From positions 248,001-312,000 of the forward strand of contig CAJTKK010000001.1 of NCBI GenBank assembly GCA_910576535.1: a stretch of 64,000 bases of DNA, written 5' to 3'. Below are positions 33,932 to 43,186 of this stretch, piece after piece. The position numbers and the translations under genes are program-made. Position 1 is the stretch's first letter; every line of letters begins with the position of its first letter. The stretch is from an uncultured Lachnospiraceae bacterium. GTDB taxonomy: Bacteria; Bacillota; Clostridia; Lachnospirales; Lachnospiraceae. A model generated the notes under the pieces. It ran no database searches and was not told the DNA's origin. It saw nothing but the letters and a program-made list of their open reading frames with translations.

Positions 33932-35167
33932 ATGAGAAAGAAAAAAAGGTTTTTAAAAAAGAATTTATTTTCCGCAATACCGTTATTCTCTGCATTTTTA
34001 TGTCTCATATTTATTTTATCAGGATGCGGCCAGAAAAAGGCTGACGAGCTTCCCCTCGGCGGGGCAAACGAAAACCCTGCTGATGAAATCAATGACAATG
34101 ACATAGAAAAAGCGGAAGAAGAGCCGGCACAGGAAGAACCGGAAGAAGATGAAAAGCCCGGCCTTCCCATTATTGATGAGCGGGAAGTCAAAAATGGCCG
34201 GATTCAAAGCTATCTTACCGGCGAATGGACAGATCAGGAAAAAGCGCAGAAAAGGCCGATTGCCGTCATGATACCCAATAACGCGCCTGCCATGCCCCAA
34301 TACGGTTTGTCTAAAGCAGCCATTATTTATGAAGCGCCAGTGGAAGGCCGGATCACCCGCCTTATGGCAGTCCTGGAAGATTACGAAAGCCTTGACCATA
34401 TCGGCCCTGTCAGAAGCAGCCGCGACTACTTTGTTTATGTAGCAATGGGCTATCAGGCTATCTATTGTAACTGGGGGCTTGCAAGGCCTTATGTGGAAGA
34501 ACTTCTGAGCCGGGACACCGTCCAGAATATCAGCGTCGGCGTAGAAGGCATCCACAATCCTTCCGACGAAGCTTTCGGCAGGCTGAAACGGCCCGGATAT
34601 GCCGTGGAATTCACCGGATACCTGTTTACTGACGGTTTGGAAAAAGCCATCAAACGACAGAAATATGAAACAGAATATGATGAACTTTATGTTCCGCCTT
34701 TCACATTTATCGCCGATGGTTTCCGGGCGGAATATGCAAAAGAGGAAGATGCCTCCTTTATCTATCCAGGCGGAAGAACGGATAATGCAGGCGGTTACGG
34801 CGCTTATAACCCCTATTTTGAATATCATGAAGACGACTGCCTTTATTACCGTTATCAGGACGGCAAAAAGCAGATTGACGAATATGACGGCAGCCAATTA
34901 GCCGTTTCCAATGTTGTCCTGCAATATTGCCACGGGGAAGTCCGCGATAAAAAAGACTATTTAGCTTTCGGCGTTCACGGGGAAGGGGATGCGCTTGTTT
35001 TCACCAACGGAAAAGTCATCGAAGCCACCTGGATGCGCTATGACGGCGATGCTACCCCGGCAAAATTTTTTGACAAAGACGGCAACGAAATTATTTTCAA
35101 CCAGGGAAAAACCTGGATTTGCAATATATGGGACGAATACGGCGAGTTTGTTGAATATGAACCATAA
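33932..35167 (+). CDS. DUF3048-domain lipoprotein (YerB-like)
   Basis: A 411-residue exported lipoprotein. Basic start, hydrophobic helix and lipobox LSGC (residues about 28-31), then an acidic Glu/Pro-rich linker, then the two DUF3048 halves: PIAVMIPNNAPAMPQYGLSKA, GRITRLMAVLED, IGPVRSSRDYFV, and NVVLQYCHGEV with WMRYDGDATPAKFFD near the end. B. subtilis YerB is a relative; the biochemical role is unknown, perhaps wall- or spore-related. The ATG at 33932 with GAGGAAAC is preferred to 33887. Confidence 0.9.
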   Translation: MRKKKRFLKKNLFSAIPLFSAFLCLIFILSGCGQKKADELPLGGANENPADEINDNDIEKAEEEPAQEEPEEDEKPGLPIIDEREVKNGRIQSYLTGEWTDQEKAQKRPIAVMIPNNAPAMPQYGLSKAAIIYEAPVEGRITRLMAVLEDYESLDHIGPVRSSRDYFVYVAMGYQAIYCNWGLARPYVEELLSRDTVQNISVGVEGIHNPSDEAFGRLKRPGYAVEFTGYLFTDGLEKAIKRQKYETEYDELYVPPFTFIADGFRAEYAKEEDASFIYPGGRTDNAGGYGAYNPYFEYHEDDCLYYRYQDGKKQIDEYDGSQLAVSNVVLQYCHGEVRDKKDYLAFGVHGEGDALVFTNGKVIEATWMRYDGDATPAKFFDKDGNEIIFNQGKTWICNIWDEYGEFVEYEP

Positions 35168-35197
35168 TAGGGCAAAAGCATCTTCGTCACTTTTTGC

Positions 35198-35224
35198 CCT
35201 TCTAACGAAGGACTTTCCTACAAG
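35198..35224 (-). repeat. Dispersed terminator-like repeat, fragment B
   Basis: Only the head of the repeat is kept (minus strand CTTGTAGGAAAGTCCTTCG, then TTAGAAGG). It is itself flanked by TTTTTGCC and GGCAAAAA, which could pair. Confidence 0.5.
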
Positions 35225-35233
35225 GCAAAAAAT

Positions 35234-35265
35234 ATCTCCGGGCAGTCAGGACCGCGCCCGGAGAT
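35234..35265 (-). terminator. Terminator of dnaJ
   Basis: Minus-strand hairpin ATCTCCGGGC/GCCCGGAGAT with a 12-nt loop, followed by six T, 14 bp after the dnaJ stop. A strong terminator for the heat-shock operon. Confidence 0.9.
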
Positions 35266-35278
35266 AAAAAACATTATT

Positions 35279-36442
35279 TTACGATTTCCAGAATTTCCTT
35301 TTCTTATCTTTTACTTCCCCAGCATCTGCAGATGCTTCTTTCGCTGCATTCAAAGTATTTCCTGTTTCCGCATCGAACTGTTTCAGCAATTCTTTTGCCT
35401 CATGGGAAAGCTTATCCGGTACCTGAACCACCAAAGTCACATAATGATCCCCCCGGTTCTCCTTATTTCTCAAAGACGGGACGCCTTTGCCTTTCAGCCG
35501 TACTCTTGTATCCGTCTGAGTACCCGCCTTTACATCATAAATTACTTTACCGTCCACCGTGTCGATCACAATCTCGCCACCCAAAGCCGCAACAGCAAAG
35601 GATACCGGCACAGTAGAATAAATATGATAATCCTGGCGCTGGAAGATAGGATGCCTGCTTACAATCACCTCTACAAGCAGATCTCCTCTCGGCCCCCCAT
35701 TGCTTCCCGGTTCGCCTTTATCCCTGATACGCACGCTCTGCCCATTATCAATGCCTGCCGGAATAGATACTTTGATTTTCTTTCTATTGGCAATATATCC
35801 GCTTCCATGGCAGTCCGGGCATTTATCTTTGATAACTTTCCCTGTCCCATTGCAGTCAGGACAGGTCTGTACATTCCTGACAGTGCCGAAAAATGACTGT
35901 TGCGTAAATACAACCTGGCCTTTTCCGCCGCATTTCTGACAAGTTTCAGGGCTGGTTCCCGGCTTAGCGCCGCTTCCGTGGCAGGAAGCGCATTCATCCT
36001 TTAACGTAAGTTCTAATTCTTTTTCTACGCCAAATACGGCTTCTTCAAAGGAAATCTTTACGCTGGTGCGTATATTCGCCCCCTTCATAGGGCCGCTGCT
36101 TCCTCTTCCCCCCCTGCGGCCGCCGCCAAAGAAATCCCCGAAAATATCCCCGAAAATATCCCCAAAATCAGCGCTGTTAAAATCAAAACCACCGAAGCCC
36201 CCGGCTCCTCCCTCGAAAGCCGCATGGCCAAACTGGTCGTACTGGCGTTTCTTTTCCGGGTCGCTAAGCACTGCATATGCTTCCGAAGCTTCTTTAAATT
36301 TCTTTTCCGCCTCTTTATCGCCAGGGTTCATATCCGGATGATATTTTTTGGCCAAAACTCGGTACGCTTTCTTTATCGCTGCTTCATCTGCATTTTTATC
36401 TACTCCAAGAACCTCGTAGTAGTCTCGTTTTTGCTCCGCCAT
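35279..36442 (-). CDS. dnaJ: Chaperone protein DnaJ
   Basis: A 387-residue type I Hsp40: J domain with HPD (KYHPDMNPGD), Gly/Phe-rich region (about 75-115), four CxxCxGxG zinc repeats (CASCHGSG, CQKCGGKG, CPDCNGTG, CPDCHGSG), and substrate-binding C-terminal domains. Last gene of hrcA-grpE-dnaK-dnaJ, 133 bp after dnaK, with a hairpin in between. Stimulates DnaK ATPase. Confidence 0.97.
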   Translation of the reverse strand: MAEQKRDYYEVLGVDKNADEAAIKKAYRVLAKKYHPDMNPGDKEAEKKFKEASEAYAVLSDPEKKRQYDQFGHAAFEGGAGGFGGFDFNSADFGDIFGDIFGDFFGGGRRGGRGSSGPMKGANIRTSVKISFEEAVFGVEKELELTLKDECASCHGSGAKPGTSPETCQKCGGKGQVVFTQQSFFGTVRNVQTCPDCNGTGKVIKDKCPDCHGSGYIANRKKIKVSIPAGIDNGQSVRIRDKGEPGSNGGPRGDLLVEVIVSRHPIFQRQDYHIYSTVPVSFAVAALGGEIVIDTVDGKVIYDVKAGTQTDTRVRLKGKGVPSLRNKENRGDHYVTLVVQVPDKLSHEAKELLKQFDAETGNTLNAAKEASADAGEVKDKKRKFWKS

Positions 36443-36506
36443 AACTAACTCCTCTTAATAACTTTTCTTGAATATTAGTATATACCGCATACTTTCCAAA
36501 CACAAG

Positions 36507-36541
36507 AAGTTCTTAGGCCCTCTGCCAGAGCCTTAGAACTT
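36507..36541 (-). other. Hairpin between dnaK and dnaJ
   Basis: AAGTTCT/AGAACTT arms continue with AGG/CCT and CTC/GAG after a T-T mismatch. It has no T tract, so it may stabilise the dnaK mRNA end or mark processing, letting dnaK exceed dnaJ. Confidence 0.55.
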
Positions 36542-36575
36542 CCTGTTGCTGTCCACATGGCCTACCTTTTCTTCT

Positions 36576-38441
36576 TTATACTTCGCGGTAATCCCCATCT
36601 ACTACATCGTCTGCTGCCGCGGAACCCATGTCAGGCTCAGCCCCTGCGCCCATATCCGGGCCGGCGCCTGCAGCCCCTTGCGCCTGCTCATATACTTTAG
36701 CAAAAAGAGCCTGTGCATCTGTCATCAGTTTTTCTTTTGCAGCTTTCATTTCGTCAATATCACTGTCTGACATCTCCTGGTCTTTCGTTCTCTCCAGAAC
36801 TGCCTTCAATGCGGAAAGGTCGTCTTCTACAGCGCTCTTTGCGGAAGCGTCGATCTTATCCCCTACTTCGCTTAAAGCTTTTTCTGTCTGGAATACAAAG
36901 GAATCCGCTTCATTTCTTGTATCAATCGCTTCTTTCCTCTTCTTGTCCTGAGCTTCATATTCCGCCGCCTCTTTTACTGCCTTATCAATTTCATCATCCG
37001 ACATATTGGATCCAGCCGTAATGGTAATATGCTGTTCTTTTCCGGTTCCAAGATCCTTGGCAGATACGTTTACAATACCGTTGGCATCAATATCAAAGGT
37101 AACTTCGATCTGCGGTACGCCGCGCATTGCCGGAGGAATGCCATCCAGCCTGAACTGCCCAAGAGATTTATTGTCTTTTGCAAACTGCCTTTCGCCCTGC
37201 ACTACATTAATGTCAACCGCTGTCTGGTTATCTGCAGCCGTAGAGAAAATCTGGCTCTTCTTTGTAGGGATTGTCGTATTTCTTTCAATCAGCCTTGTTG
37301 CAACGCCTCCCATTGTTTCAATGGAAAGGGAAAGCGGAGTAACGTCCAGAAGAAGGATTTCGCCCGCGCCTGCATCCCCTGCCAGCTTGCCGCCTTGGAT
37401 AGAAGCCCCCAGAGCCACGCATTCATCCGGGTTCAGGCTCTTGGAAGGTTCATGCCCTGTCAACTGTTTTACCTTTTCCTGAACCGCAGGGATACGTGTG
37501 GAACCACCTACCAGCAATACTTTTCCGATATCTGAATTGGACAGCCCTGCATCCTTCATTGCATTCTGAACCGGAATTGCGGTTTTCTCTACTAAGTCAT
37601 GGGTTAATTCATCGAATTTTGCCCTTGTCAGATCCATGTCAAAGTGCTTCGGCCCGTCTGCCGTAGCCGTAATAAACGGAAGATTAATATTTGTCGTTGT
37701 GGAAGAGGAAAGCTCCTTTTTCGCTTTCTCTGCCGCTTCCTTTAACCTTTGAAGCGCCATCTTGTCATTGGACAAATCCACGCCTTCTTTTTTCTTAAAT
37801 TCATCCAACATCCAGTTAATGATCTTCTGGTCAAAATCATCACCGCCCAAGCGTGTATCGCCATTGGTAGAAAGAACCTCGATCACACCGTCGCCGATCT
37901 CAATAATAGAGACATCAAAGGTACCGCCGCCTAAGTCGTATACCATGATCTTCTGCTCTTTTTCATTATCCAAGCCATATGCCAGAGCCGCCGCCGTAGG
38001 CTCGTTAATAATACGTTTTACATCAAGGCCTGCAATCTTGCCGGCATCTTTTGTCGCCTGACGCTGTGCGTCATTAAAATAAGCGGGTACTGTAATGACT
38101 GCTTCCGTCACTTTTTCACCCAAGTAACTTTCCGCATCTCCTTTCAGTTTCTGGAGAATCATTGCCGAAATCTGCTGAGGGGAATATTTCTTCTCATCAA
38201 TGGTACGCCCCTTGTCAGTACCCATATCCCTTTTAATGGAAGCAATGGTCTTTTCCGCATTTGTGACAGCCTGACGCTTTGCCGGTTCCCCTACCAGCCT
38301 TTCGCCAGTTTTGGTAAATGCCACTACGGACGGTGTCGTTCTTGCGCCTTCTGTATTGGCGATAACCGTAGGCTTACCGCCTTCCATAACTGCCACGCAG
38401 CTATTCGTCGTTCCTAAATCAATACCAATAATCTTGCTCAT
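36576..38441 (-). CDS. dnaK: Chaperone protein DnaK
   Basis: A 621-residue Hsp70: IIGIDLGTTNSCVAVMEGG, the Gram-positive form lacking the E. coli-type insertion near residue 80, VYDLGGGTFDVSI, VLLVGGSTRIPAVQ, the linker EILLLDVTPLSLSIE and a Gly/Ala-rich C-terminal tail. ATP-driven folding in the cytoplasm with DnaJ and GrpE. AGGAGGG site upstream. Confidence 0.98.
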   Translation of the reverse strand: MSKIIGIDLGTTNSCVAVMEGGKPTVIANTEGARTTPSVVAFTKTGERLVGEPAKRQAVTNAEKTIASIKRDMGTDKGRTIDEKKYSPQQISAMILQKLKGDAESYLGEKVTEAVITVPAYFNDAQRQATKDAGKIAGLDVKRIINEPTAAALAYGLDNEKEQKIMVYDLGGGTFDVSIIEIGDGVIEVLSTNGDTRLGGDDFDQKIINWMLDEFKKKEGVDLSNDKMALQRLKEAAEKAKKELSSSTTTNINLPFITATADGPKHFDMDLTRAKFDELTHDLVEKTAIPVQNAMKDAGLSNSDIGKVLLVGGSTRIPAVQEKVKQLTGHEPSKSLNPDECVALGASIQGGKLAGDAGAGEILLLDVTPLSLSIETMGGVATRLIERNTTIPTKKSQIFSTAADNQTAVDINVVQGERQFAKDNKSLGQFRLDGIPPAMRGVPQIEVTFDIDANGIVNVSAKDLGTGKEQHITITAGSNMSDDEIDKAVKEAAEYEAQDKKRKEAIDTRNEADSFVFQTEKALSEVGDKIDASAKSAVEDDLSALKAVLERTKDQEMSDSDIDEMKAAKEKLMTDAQALFAKVYEQAQGAAGAGPDMGAGAEPDMGSAAADDVVDGDYREV

Positions 38442-38544
38442 AATAAAGCCCTCCTAAATTATACTATAAAAAATATTTTTCTAGTCAGTTGCCAAAATCT
38501 ATATAACAGAAACCTATTATATACCATCCTTACGTTCCTTTGTC

Positions 38545-39264
38545 CTAGCTGACTACCGCCACCATGCTATGTCTTACAACGGAGTCCCTATACATATATC
38601 CCTTCTGCAGTTCCTGGGCTACCGTTCCTGTCTCATACTCCCCGCTCTCCACCTGCATTACCGCATTGTGATAATCAGGATTGAATTCGCATCCGACAGC
38701 CTCAATTGGTTTCACCCCCAGATTATCCAGCTCTGTCATAAGCTGTTTATAAATCATCTGCATTCCGTCCGCAAATCCGCTTCCTTTTTCCTCTTCGGAA
38801 ATGCTTGCCAAGCCTCTTTCAAAATTGTCAACTACTGGAAGAATCTTTTCAATCACGCTTTTGGCTCCGATTTCATACATTGCCGTTTTTTCTTTTTCCG
38901 TGCGTTTCCTGAAATTGTCGAATTCCGCCATCTGACGCTTTACCCGGTCTTCCAGTTCCTCTACTTTCTGCTTCAAAGCCTCCTGCTTTTTATCTATTTT
39001 TGCCTTTTTCTTAAATAACTTCTTTCCTCCGCCTTCTTCCGCGCCGTTTTCTGTTCCCTCTTCTTCCGCTCCGTCCCCGCAGCCTGGTTCTTCCGCCTCT
39101 TCCTGCTCAGCGCCTTCCCCGTTTCCGCCATATTCTTCTGCAGGCGTTTCCCCTTCCGGCAAATCCTCCCGGTCCATCATGTCTTCCACGGTACTCCCGG
39201 CATCCTTCCCGTCCATATCCATGTCACTGCCATTTATATCTTTCCGTTCTTCCACTTGACTCAT
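38545..39264 (-). CDS. grpE: Nucleotide exchange factor GrpE
   Basis: A 239-residue protein: acidic N-terminal extension (about 1-75, Glu/Gly-rich), a long coiled coil (KQEALKQKVEELEDRVKRQMAEFDNFRKRTEKEK pattern) and the C-terminal beta domain (GCEFNPDYHNAVMQVES, GYMYRDSVVRHSMVAV). Exchanges ADP on DnaK. 12 bp after hrcA. Confidence 0.95.
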   Translation of the reverse strand: MSQVEERKDINGSDMDMDGKDAGSTVEDMMDREDLPEGETPAEEYGGNGEGAEQEEAEEPGCGDGAEEEGTENGAEEGGGKKLFKKKAKIDKKQEALKQKVEELEDRVKRQMAEFDNFRKRTEKEKTAMYEIGAKSVIEKILPVVDNFERGLASISEEEKGSGFADGMQMIYKQLMTELDNLGVKPIEAVGCEFNPDYHNAVMQVESGEYETGTVAQELQKGYMYRDSVVRHSMVAVVS

Positions 39265-39276
39265 CCCTCTCTTTCC

Positions 39277-40311
39277 CTATTCTCTCTTATTATACAAATC
39301 ATCCAATTGATGCATCAGCGTTTTTAATGTTCCTACTACTTTATCATAATCCATACGTTTTGGGCCGATAATGCCTATGGTGCCTTTCATCCCTTCTTCC
39401 AGCTCATAAGTCGCAGTCACAATGCTGCAGTCCTTCATTGTTTTTACCGGCGTTTCATCGCCGATGTATATCTGAATCCCCGTATTTGTCTCATCCGCCA
39501 GCCTATCCGCCACAAGCTCGTTCAATAACTGTTTTTCTTCAAAAGTATTAATCAGCTCGCTTGCTTTCTGATGATCCGCCAGCTCAGGATATTTAAAAAT
39601 ATTATTCGCGCCGCTCGTATATATTTCCAGGTCTTCATCTGCCTGGATCGCATCCGCCACCGCGTCAATTACATTTCCCACAATAGAGCTGTGTATTCCT
39701 GCCTGCTGCTTCATAGCGGTTATCATGCTTAGATTGATCTCTTCCAGAGTCAGGCCGTTCAAATGGGTATTCAGGAGAATATTCAGCTTCAGGAGCGTTT
39801 CGTCATCCAATATGTCTTCCACATTTAAAATATTATTCTTTATTACATTGCCTTCAATCACAATCACTGCCAGAAGCTGCCGGGCATCCACTCTTGAAAG
39901 CTGGATAAACTTCACTTTATTCCGGTGGATCTGCGGCGCCGATATCATAGTGGCGTAATTCGTATTTTGCGCCAATACCTTTGCGACTTGCTTGAGCAGG
40001 TGATCCATCTTGTCTTCCTTCTCCAGCAGAATCCCCTTTAACTCCTCTACTTCCCTTTCCTTCTCCTCCATCATCCGGTCTACATATAAACGGTAACCTT
40101 TATCCGAAGGGATCCTTCCTGCAGAAGTATGGGGCTGGACGATATAACCCAGTTCCTCCAGGTCAGCCATTTCATTTCTGATGGTAGCGGAGCTTAGGTT
40201 CAAATCTGTATACTTTGAAATTGTCCTGCTTCCTACCGGTTCCCCTGTTTCAAGATAATTGCGGATAATAGCTTGCAATATTTTCATTTTTCTTTCGTCT
40301 AATGCTTGCAA
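39277..40311 (-). CDS. hrcA: Heat-inducible transcription repressor HrcA
   Basis: A 344-residue repressor that binds CIRCE. N-terminal winged helix with ERKMKILQAIIRNYLETGEPVGSRTISK, LSSATIRNEMADLEELGY and HTSAGRIPSDKGYRLYVD; C-terminal GAF-like domain. The start is probably the TTG at 40311, which sits 8 nt after AAAGGAGG; the TTG at 40344 has no such site. Operon leader carries its own CIRCE operator, giving autoregulation. Confidence 0.93.
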   Translation of the reverse strand: MQALDERKMKILQAIIRNYLETGEPVGSRTISKYTDLNLSSATIRNEMADLEELGYIVQPHTSAGRIPSDKGYRLYVDRMMEEKEREVEELKGILLEKEDKMDHLLKQVAKVLAQNTNYATMISAPQIHRNKVKFIQLSRVDARQLLAVIVIEGNVIKNNILNVEDILDDETLLKLNILLNTHLNGLTLEEINLSMITAMKQQAGIHSSIVGNVIDAVADAIQADEDLEIYTSGANNIFKYPELADHQKASELINTFEEKQLLNELVADRLADETNTGIQIYIGDETPVKTMKDCSIVTATYELEEGMKGTIGIIGPKRMDYDKVVGTLKTLMHQLDDLYNKRE

Positions 40312-40457
40312 CCAGTCATCCTCCTTTATCCCCGCAGGCAACAAGCCATGCAGCTATGCCCTCACGGATATCCGGCTGCTGCAAAGCCGGATGATCTGCA
40401 GCCTTGCTGTACCTTAAGCTTAATGCCCCGCCCGCTTGCTGCCGGGTATTTTGTTTA

Positions 40458-40484
40458 TTAGCGCTCAACCTTTAAGAGTGCTAA
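40458..40484 (-). promoter_or_regulatory. CIRCE operator
   Basis: TTAGCGCTC, nine bases, GAGTGCTAA: the HrcA-binding inverted repeat with one change in one arm. It lies just after the -10 of the hrcA promoter. Confidence 0.95.
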
Positions 40485-40498
40485 CATCTTCTTACCAT

Positions 40499-40527
40499 AA
40501 AATATCACTTACCTTATATATTGTCAA
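40499..40527 (-). promoter_or_regulatory. Heat-shock operon promoter
   Basis: Minus strand TTGACA, 17-bp spacer, TATTTT; the CIRCE element follows 14 bp downstream, so HrcA would block initiation. Confidence 0.8.
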
Positions 40528-40561
40528 CACATTACAGTAAAAATAATTATAAAAAAAATGT

Positions 40562-40606
40562 AAAAAAGCGGCTTTGCCGCCGCAAGAAGAACCTACGGTT
40601 CTTCGC
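40562..40606 (-). repeat. Dispersed terminator-like repeat, copy C
   Basis: Minus strand: AAGAACCGTAGGTTCTT hairpin followed by a GCGGC/GCCGC hairpin and six T. It shares both hairpins with the copies at 53047-53215 but not the head. It terminates the DUF6465 gene and backs onto the heat-shock promoter. Confidence 0.75.
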
Positions 40607-40630
40607 CAATTTCGCCTTTATGGCAAAAAT

Positions 40631-40657
40631 CCCGTGCGCGGAACAATATCCGGCACG
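40631..40657 (-). terminator. First terminator after the DUF6465 gene
   Basis: CCGTGC/GCACGG arms with a 15-nt loop, followed on the minus strand by GATTTTTG. It precedes repeat copy C, giving a double terminator. Confidence 0.65.
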
Positions 40658-40703
40658 GAACTTTTCATAAATATTTGATGTGCTTTTCACTTCATGTTTT
40701 AAT

Positions 40704-41114
40704 CTAAATAAAGAAGCTGCCTGTGATATCGCCGTTAAATACATAATAAACAATGTTTTCTTCCGGCTTTACATAAAGCTCAAGGCTCTGGTAGCTCTCT
40801 TCTTTGTGAAGGTCATATTTCCATACGTCATCCGCAATTTTCTGGAAATCCTCTGTAGAATAAGATTTGCCGGAAAACTGGAAATGCAGTTCTTTTTTCA
40901 CTTCCTGCTTTTCTGCGTTTGCCTTAGGCTCTGCCTTTTCCGCCGTTTTATTTACTGCCGCTTTCTTTGCAGGCGCTTTTTTCGCCGTTGTCTTTGTCTC
41001 TTTTTTTGCAGTTTTTGTTTCTGCTTTTACTGCTTCCTTTGCTTCCGCTTTTACTGTTTCCGGCTCAGTCTTCGCCGCTTTGCTAACAGCCGCGCTTTTT
41101 TTTACTTCTGCCAT
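40704..41114 (-). CDS. DUF6465 family protein
   Basis: A 136-residue protein. Residues 1-75 are a Lys/Ala/Thr/Glu-rich low-complexity tail (KAAKTEPETVKAEAKEAV), histone-H1-like, and residues about 78-136 are a small conserved domain (LHFQFSGKSYSTEDFQKIADDV, then YVKPEENIVYYVFN). Common in Lachnospiraceae; function unknown, nucleic-acid contact by the basic tail is possible. AAGGAGT site upstream; own double terminator. Confidence 0.82.
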   Translation of the reverse strand: MAEVKKSAAVSKAAKTEPETVKAEAKEAVKAETKTAKKETKTTAKKAPAKKAAVNKTAEKAEPKANAEKQEVKKELHFQFSGKSYSTEDFQKIADDVWKYDLHKEESYQSLELYVKPEENIVYYVFNGDITGSFFI

Positions 41115-41347
41115 GTCTTACTCCTTTCACTATCGAGTCCCCTCGAAAAACAAATTTAACTTTTCACATTCCTCCGCTAATACAACGTTATGCTAATTCC
41201 AGCAATATACTAGTATGTTTTACTATTAGCCATAATGCAAACAGCCTTTTACAAGTTATGTTTACGGTAAATAGTTTAGCTCAATTCCACTGCCTTGTCA
41301 ACTTTACAGCCGCTTTTTCGTTGAAAACACGGGAAAATCAGGCGCTT

Positions 41348-42175
41348 TTAGCCTAAAAATATGAAATATGCCAATACAACAATGCCAAGTATGATCCGGT
41401 ACCATCCAAATATCTTAAAGTCGTGCCTTTTAATATAGCCCATCAGGAACCGGATAACCGCAACAGAAACAAGAAACGCCACCACCATCCCCGTCAAAAG
41501 AAGCGACCACTCTGTCTGGCTGAATGCCAGCCCGTATTTCACCAATTTTAAAAAACTTGCCCCGAACATAACAGGAATTGCCAAAAAGAAGGTAAATTCC
41601 GCTGCGGCAGTCCTGGAAATGCCAAGCAGCAATGCGCCTATAATCGTTGCGCCTGAGCGGGAAGTCCCGGGGAAAATTGCAGCAATTAATTGCCATATTC
41701 CTATGATAAATGCCATCTGGTATGTGATGTCCTGCAGATCCGTAATCCTTGGCTTCACTTTTTTATTCCTGTTCTCCACCGCAAGGAATAATACGCCAAA
41801 AACAATCAAGGCCACAGCCACACAGACATAATTGTAAAAAAGCCCGCTGAAAATATCGTCAAACGGCATCCCTATGACCACTGCAGGAATACATGCCACC
41901 GCTATTTTAAACCAAAGGGTAAAAATATCTTTTTTAATTACCGGCTTCTTTTTAAAATCAAACGGGAATATTTTATTCCAGAACAAAACAACTACCGCCA
42001 ATATGGAACCAAACTGTATTACTACAAGGAAAGCCTTCCAGAATTCCGGGGTCACGTCCAAAGCCACAAACTCATTCACCAAAATCATATGCCCCGTACT
42101 GCTGATAGGCAGCCATTCCGTAATCCCCTGCACAATGCCGAACAGCGCCGCTTTCAAAATATCTATCATTTCCAT
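41348..42175 (-). CDS. uppP: Undecaprenyl-diphosphatase UppP (BacA)
   Basis: A 275-residue polytopic membrane enzyme that dephosphorylates undecaprenyl diphosphate for wall lipid recycling; raises bacitracin resistance. Family motifs: GIVQGITEWLPISSTGHM and FPGTSRSGATIIGALLLG. Single gene. Confidence 0.95.
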   Translation of the reverse strand: MEMIDILKAALFGIVQGITEWLPISSTGHMILVNEFVALDVTPEFWKAFLVVIQFGSILAVVVLFWNKIFPFDFKKKPVIKKDIFTLWFKIAVACIPAVVIGMPFDDIFSGLFYNYVCVAVALIVFGVLFLAVENRNKKVKPRITDLQDITYQMAFIIGIWQLIAAIFPGTSRSGATIIGALLLGISRTAAAEFTFFLAIPVMFGASFLKLVKYGLAFSQTEWSLLLTGMVVAFLVSVAVIRFLMGYIKRHDFKIFGWYRIILGIVVLAYFIFLG

Positions 42176-42311
42176 CCTCCATTTTAAAATGTCTTCTCCG
42201 ATTCTCTATCCGCACAACCCGCCCCGGCCGCCGGCAAAGCTGCCGGGCTTTTGAATGTCCCGGCCCCGTTCCTGGCCGGAACATTATCCCGCTTCTATTA
42301 TATATGCCTTA

Positions 42312-43160
42312 TTATCTGGATAAATACTCCAAAAGCTCCACATAACATTCTTCCGCATCCCGGTAGCCTTCCTCATACAGCCCATCCAGTTTACTCTTAT
42401 CCTTCTCTATCCTTCCCACTTCACTTTTTTTCCTCGGCCGGATAATAAAAACTTTTCCTTCCTTCTCCCACTCTTCTAAATCATCCAAAGTGTCATTATA
42501 CTGTTTATCCCTTTCCTTCATCCGTTCATACACTTTCGGGTACTTTGCATAACGCGCTTTTAAAACTGTCAGATTGGATTCCGGTTTCCTGCGGTAACCT
42601 ATTTCTTTCGTCATAACGACCACATTCTTCTCATTCCCGTCGGCAATAGAACGGGCGACAGGGATGGAATCCGCAATTCCTCCGTCCAAATAATATTCAT
42701 CCCCTATTTTCACTTTCCGGGAAACTAACGGCATGGAGCTGGAAGCCCGGATAGCCCGGATATCCTCATGCATATCCTTTAGCTGCATATATTCCGCCTC
42801 CCCTGTCCTTATATTGGTTACCACCGCATAAGCTTTCCCCTCGTATTTTTCAAAAGCTTCAAAATCATAAGGGTCTAAATAATTGGGAATTAAATCATAG
42901 CACATATCCACCCCGAATAAATTCCCCGTAGTCAACAGGCTGAACGCGCCGCAGTACTTTTTATTATCCAAGTAATTTACCGCTACCCTATATGCCCGTT
43001 TCTTCTGTTTCGACAGGAAACTGCATAAATGGCACGCTCCCGCTGACACCCCATAGCACGATGAAAATTCCAAATCCTTATCCAAAAAAAATTCCAAAAC
43101 TCCGGCAGTATATATGCCTTTCATACCGCCGCCTTCCAAAACAAGCCCTGCCTGATACAT
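42312..43160 (-). CDS. Patatin-like phospholipase
   Basis: A 282-residue hydrolase with the oxyanion loop EGGGMKGIYTAGVL, nucleophile elbow YGVSAGA (GxSxG) and the dyad Asp in YYLDGGIADSIP. Belongs to the YjjU-like group with a C-terminal helical extension. Likely cleaves acyl esters of lipids at the membrane. The second ATG (43160) has GGGAGG at 6 nt. Followed by an aminotransferase gene upstream at 27 bp, probably one transcript. Confidence 0.9.
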   Translation of the reverse strand: MYQAGLVLEGGGMKGIYTAGVLEFFLDKDLEFSSCYGVSAGACHLCSFLSKQKKRAYRVAVNYLDNKKYCGAFSLLTTGNLFGVDMCYDLIPNYLDPYDFEAFEKYEGKAYAVVTNIRTGEAEYMQLKDMHEDIRAIRASSSMPLVSRKVKIGDEYYLDGGIADSIPVARSIADGNEKNVVVMTKEIGYRRKPESNLTVLKARYAKYPKVYERMKERDKQYNDTLDDLEEWEKEGKVFIIRPRKKSEVGRIEKDKSKLDGLYEEGYRDAEECYVELLEYLSR

Positions 43161-43186
43161 ATTCATCCTCCCTTCCCGGCTCCTGC

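Noticed and set aside
34019..34897. 292-codon minus-strand frame
   Set aside because: Opposite the DUF3048 lipoprotein gene, which has a promoter, lipobox and domain motifs; the antisense product matches nothing.
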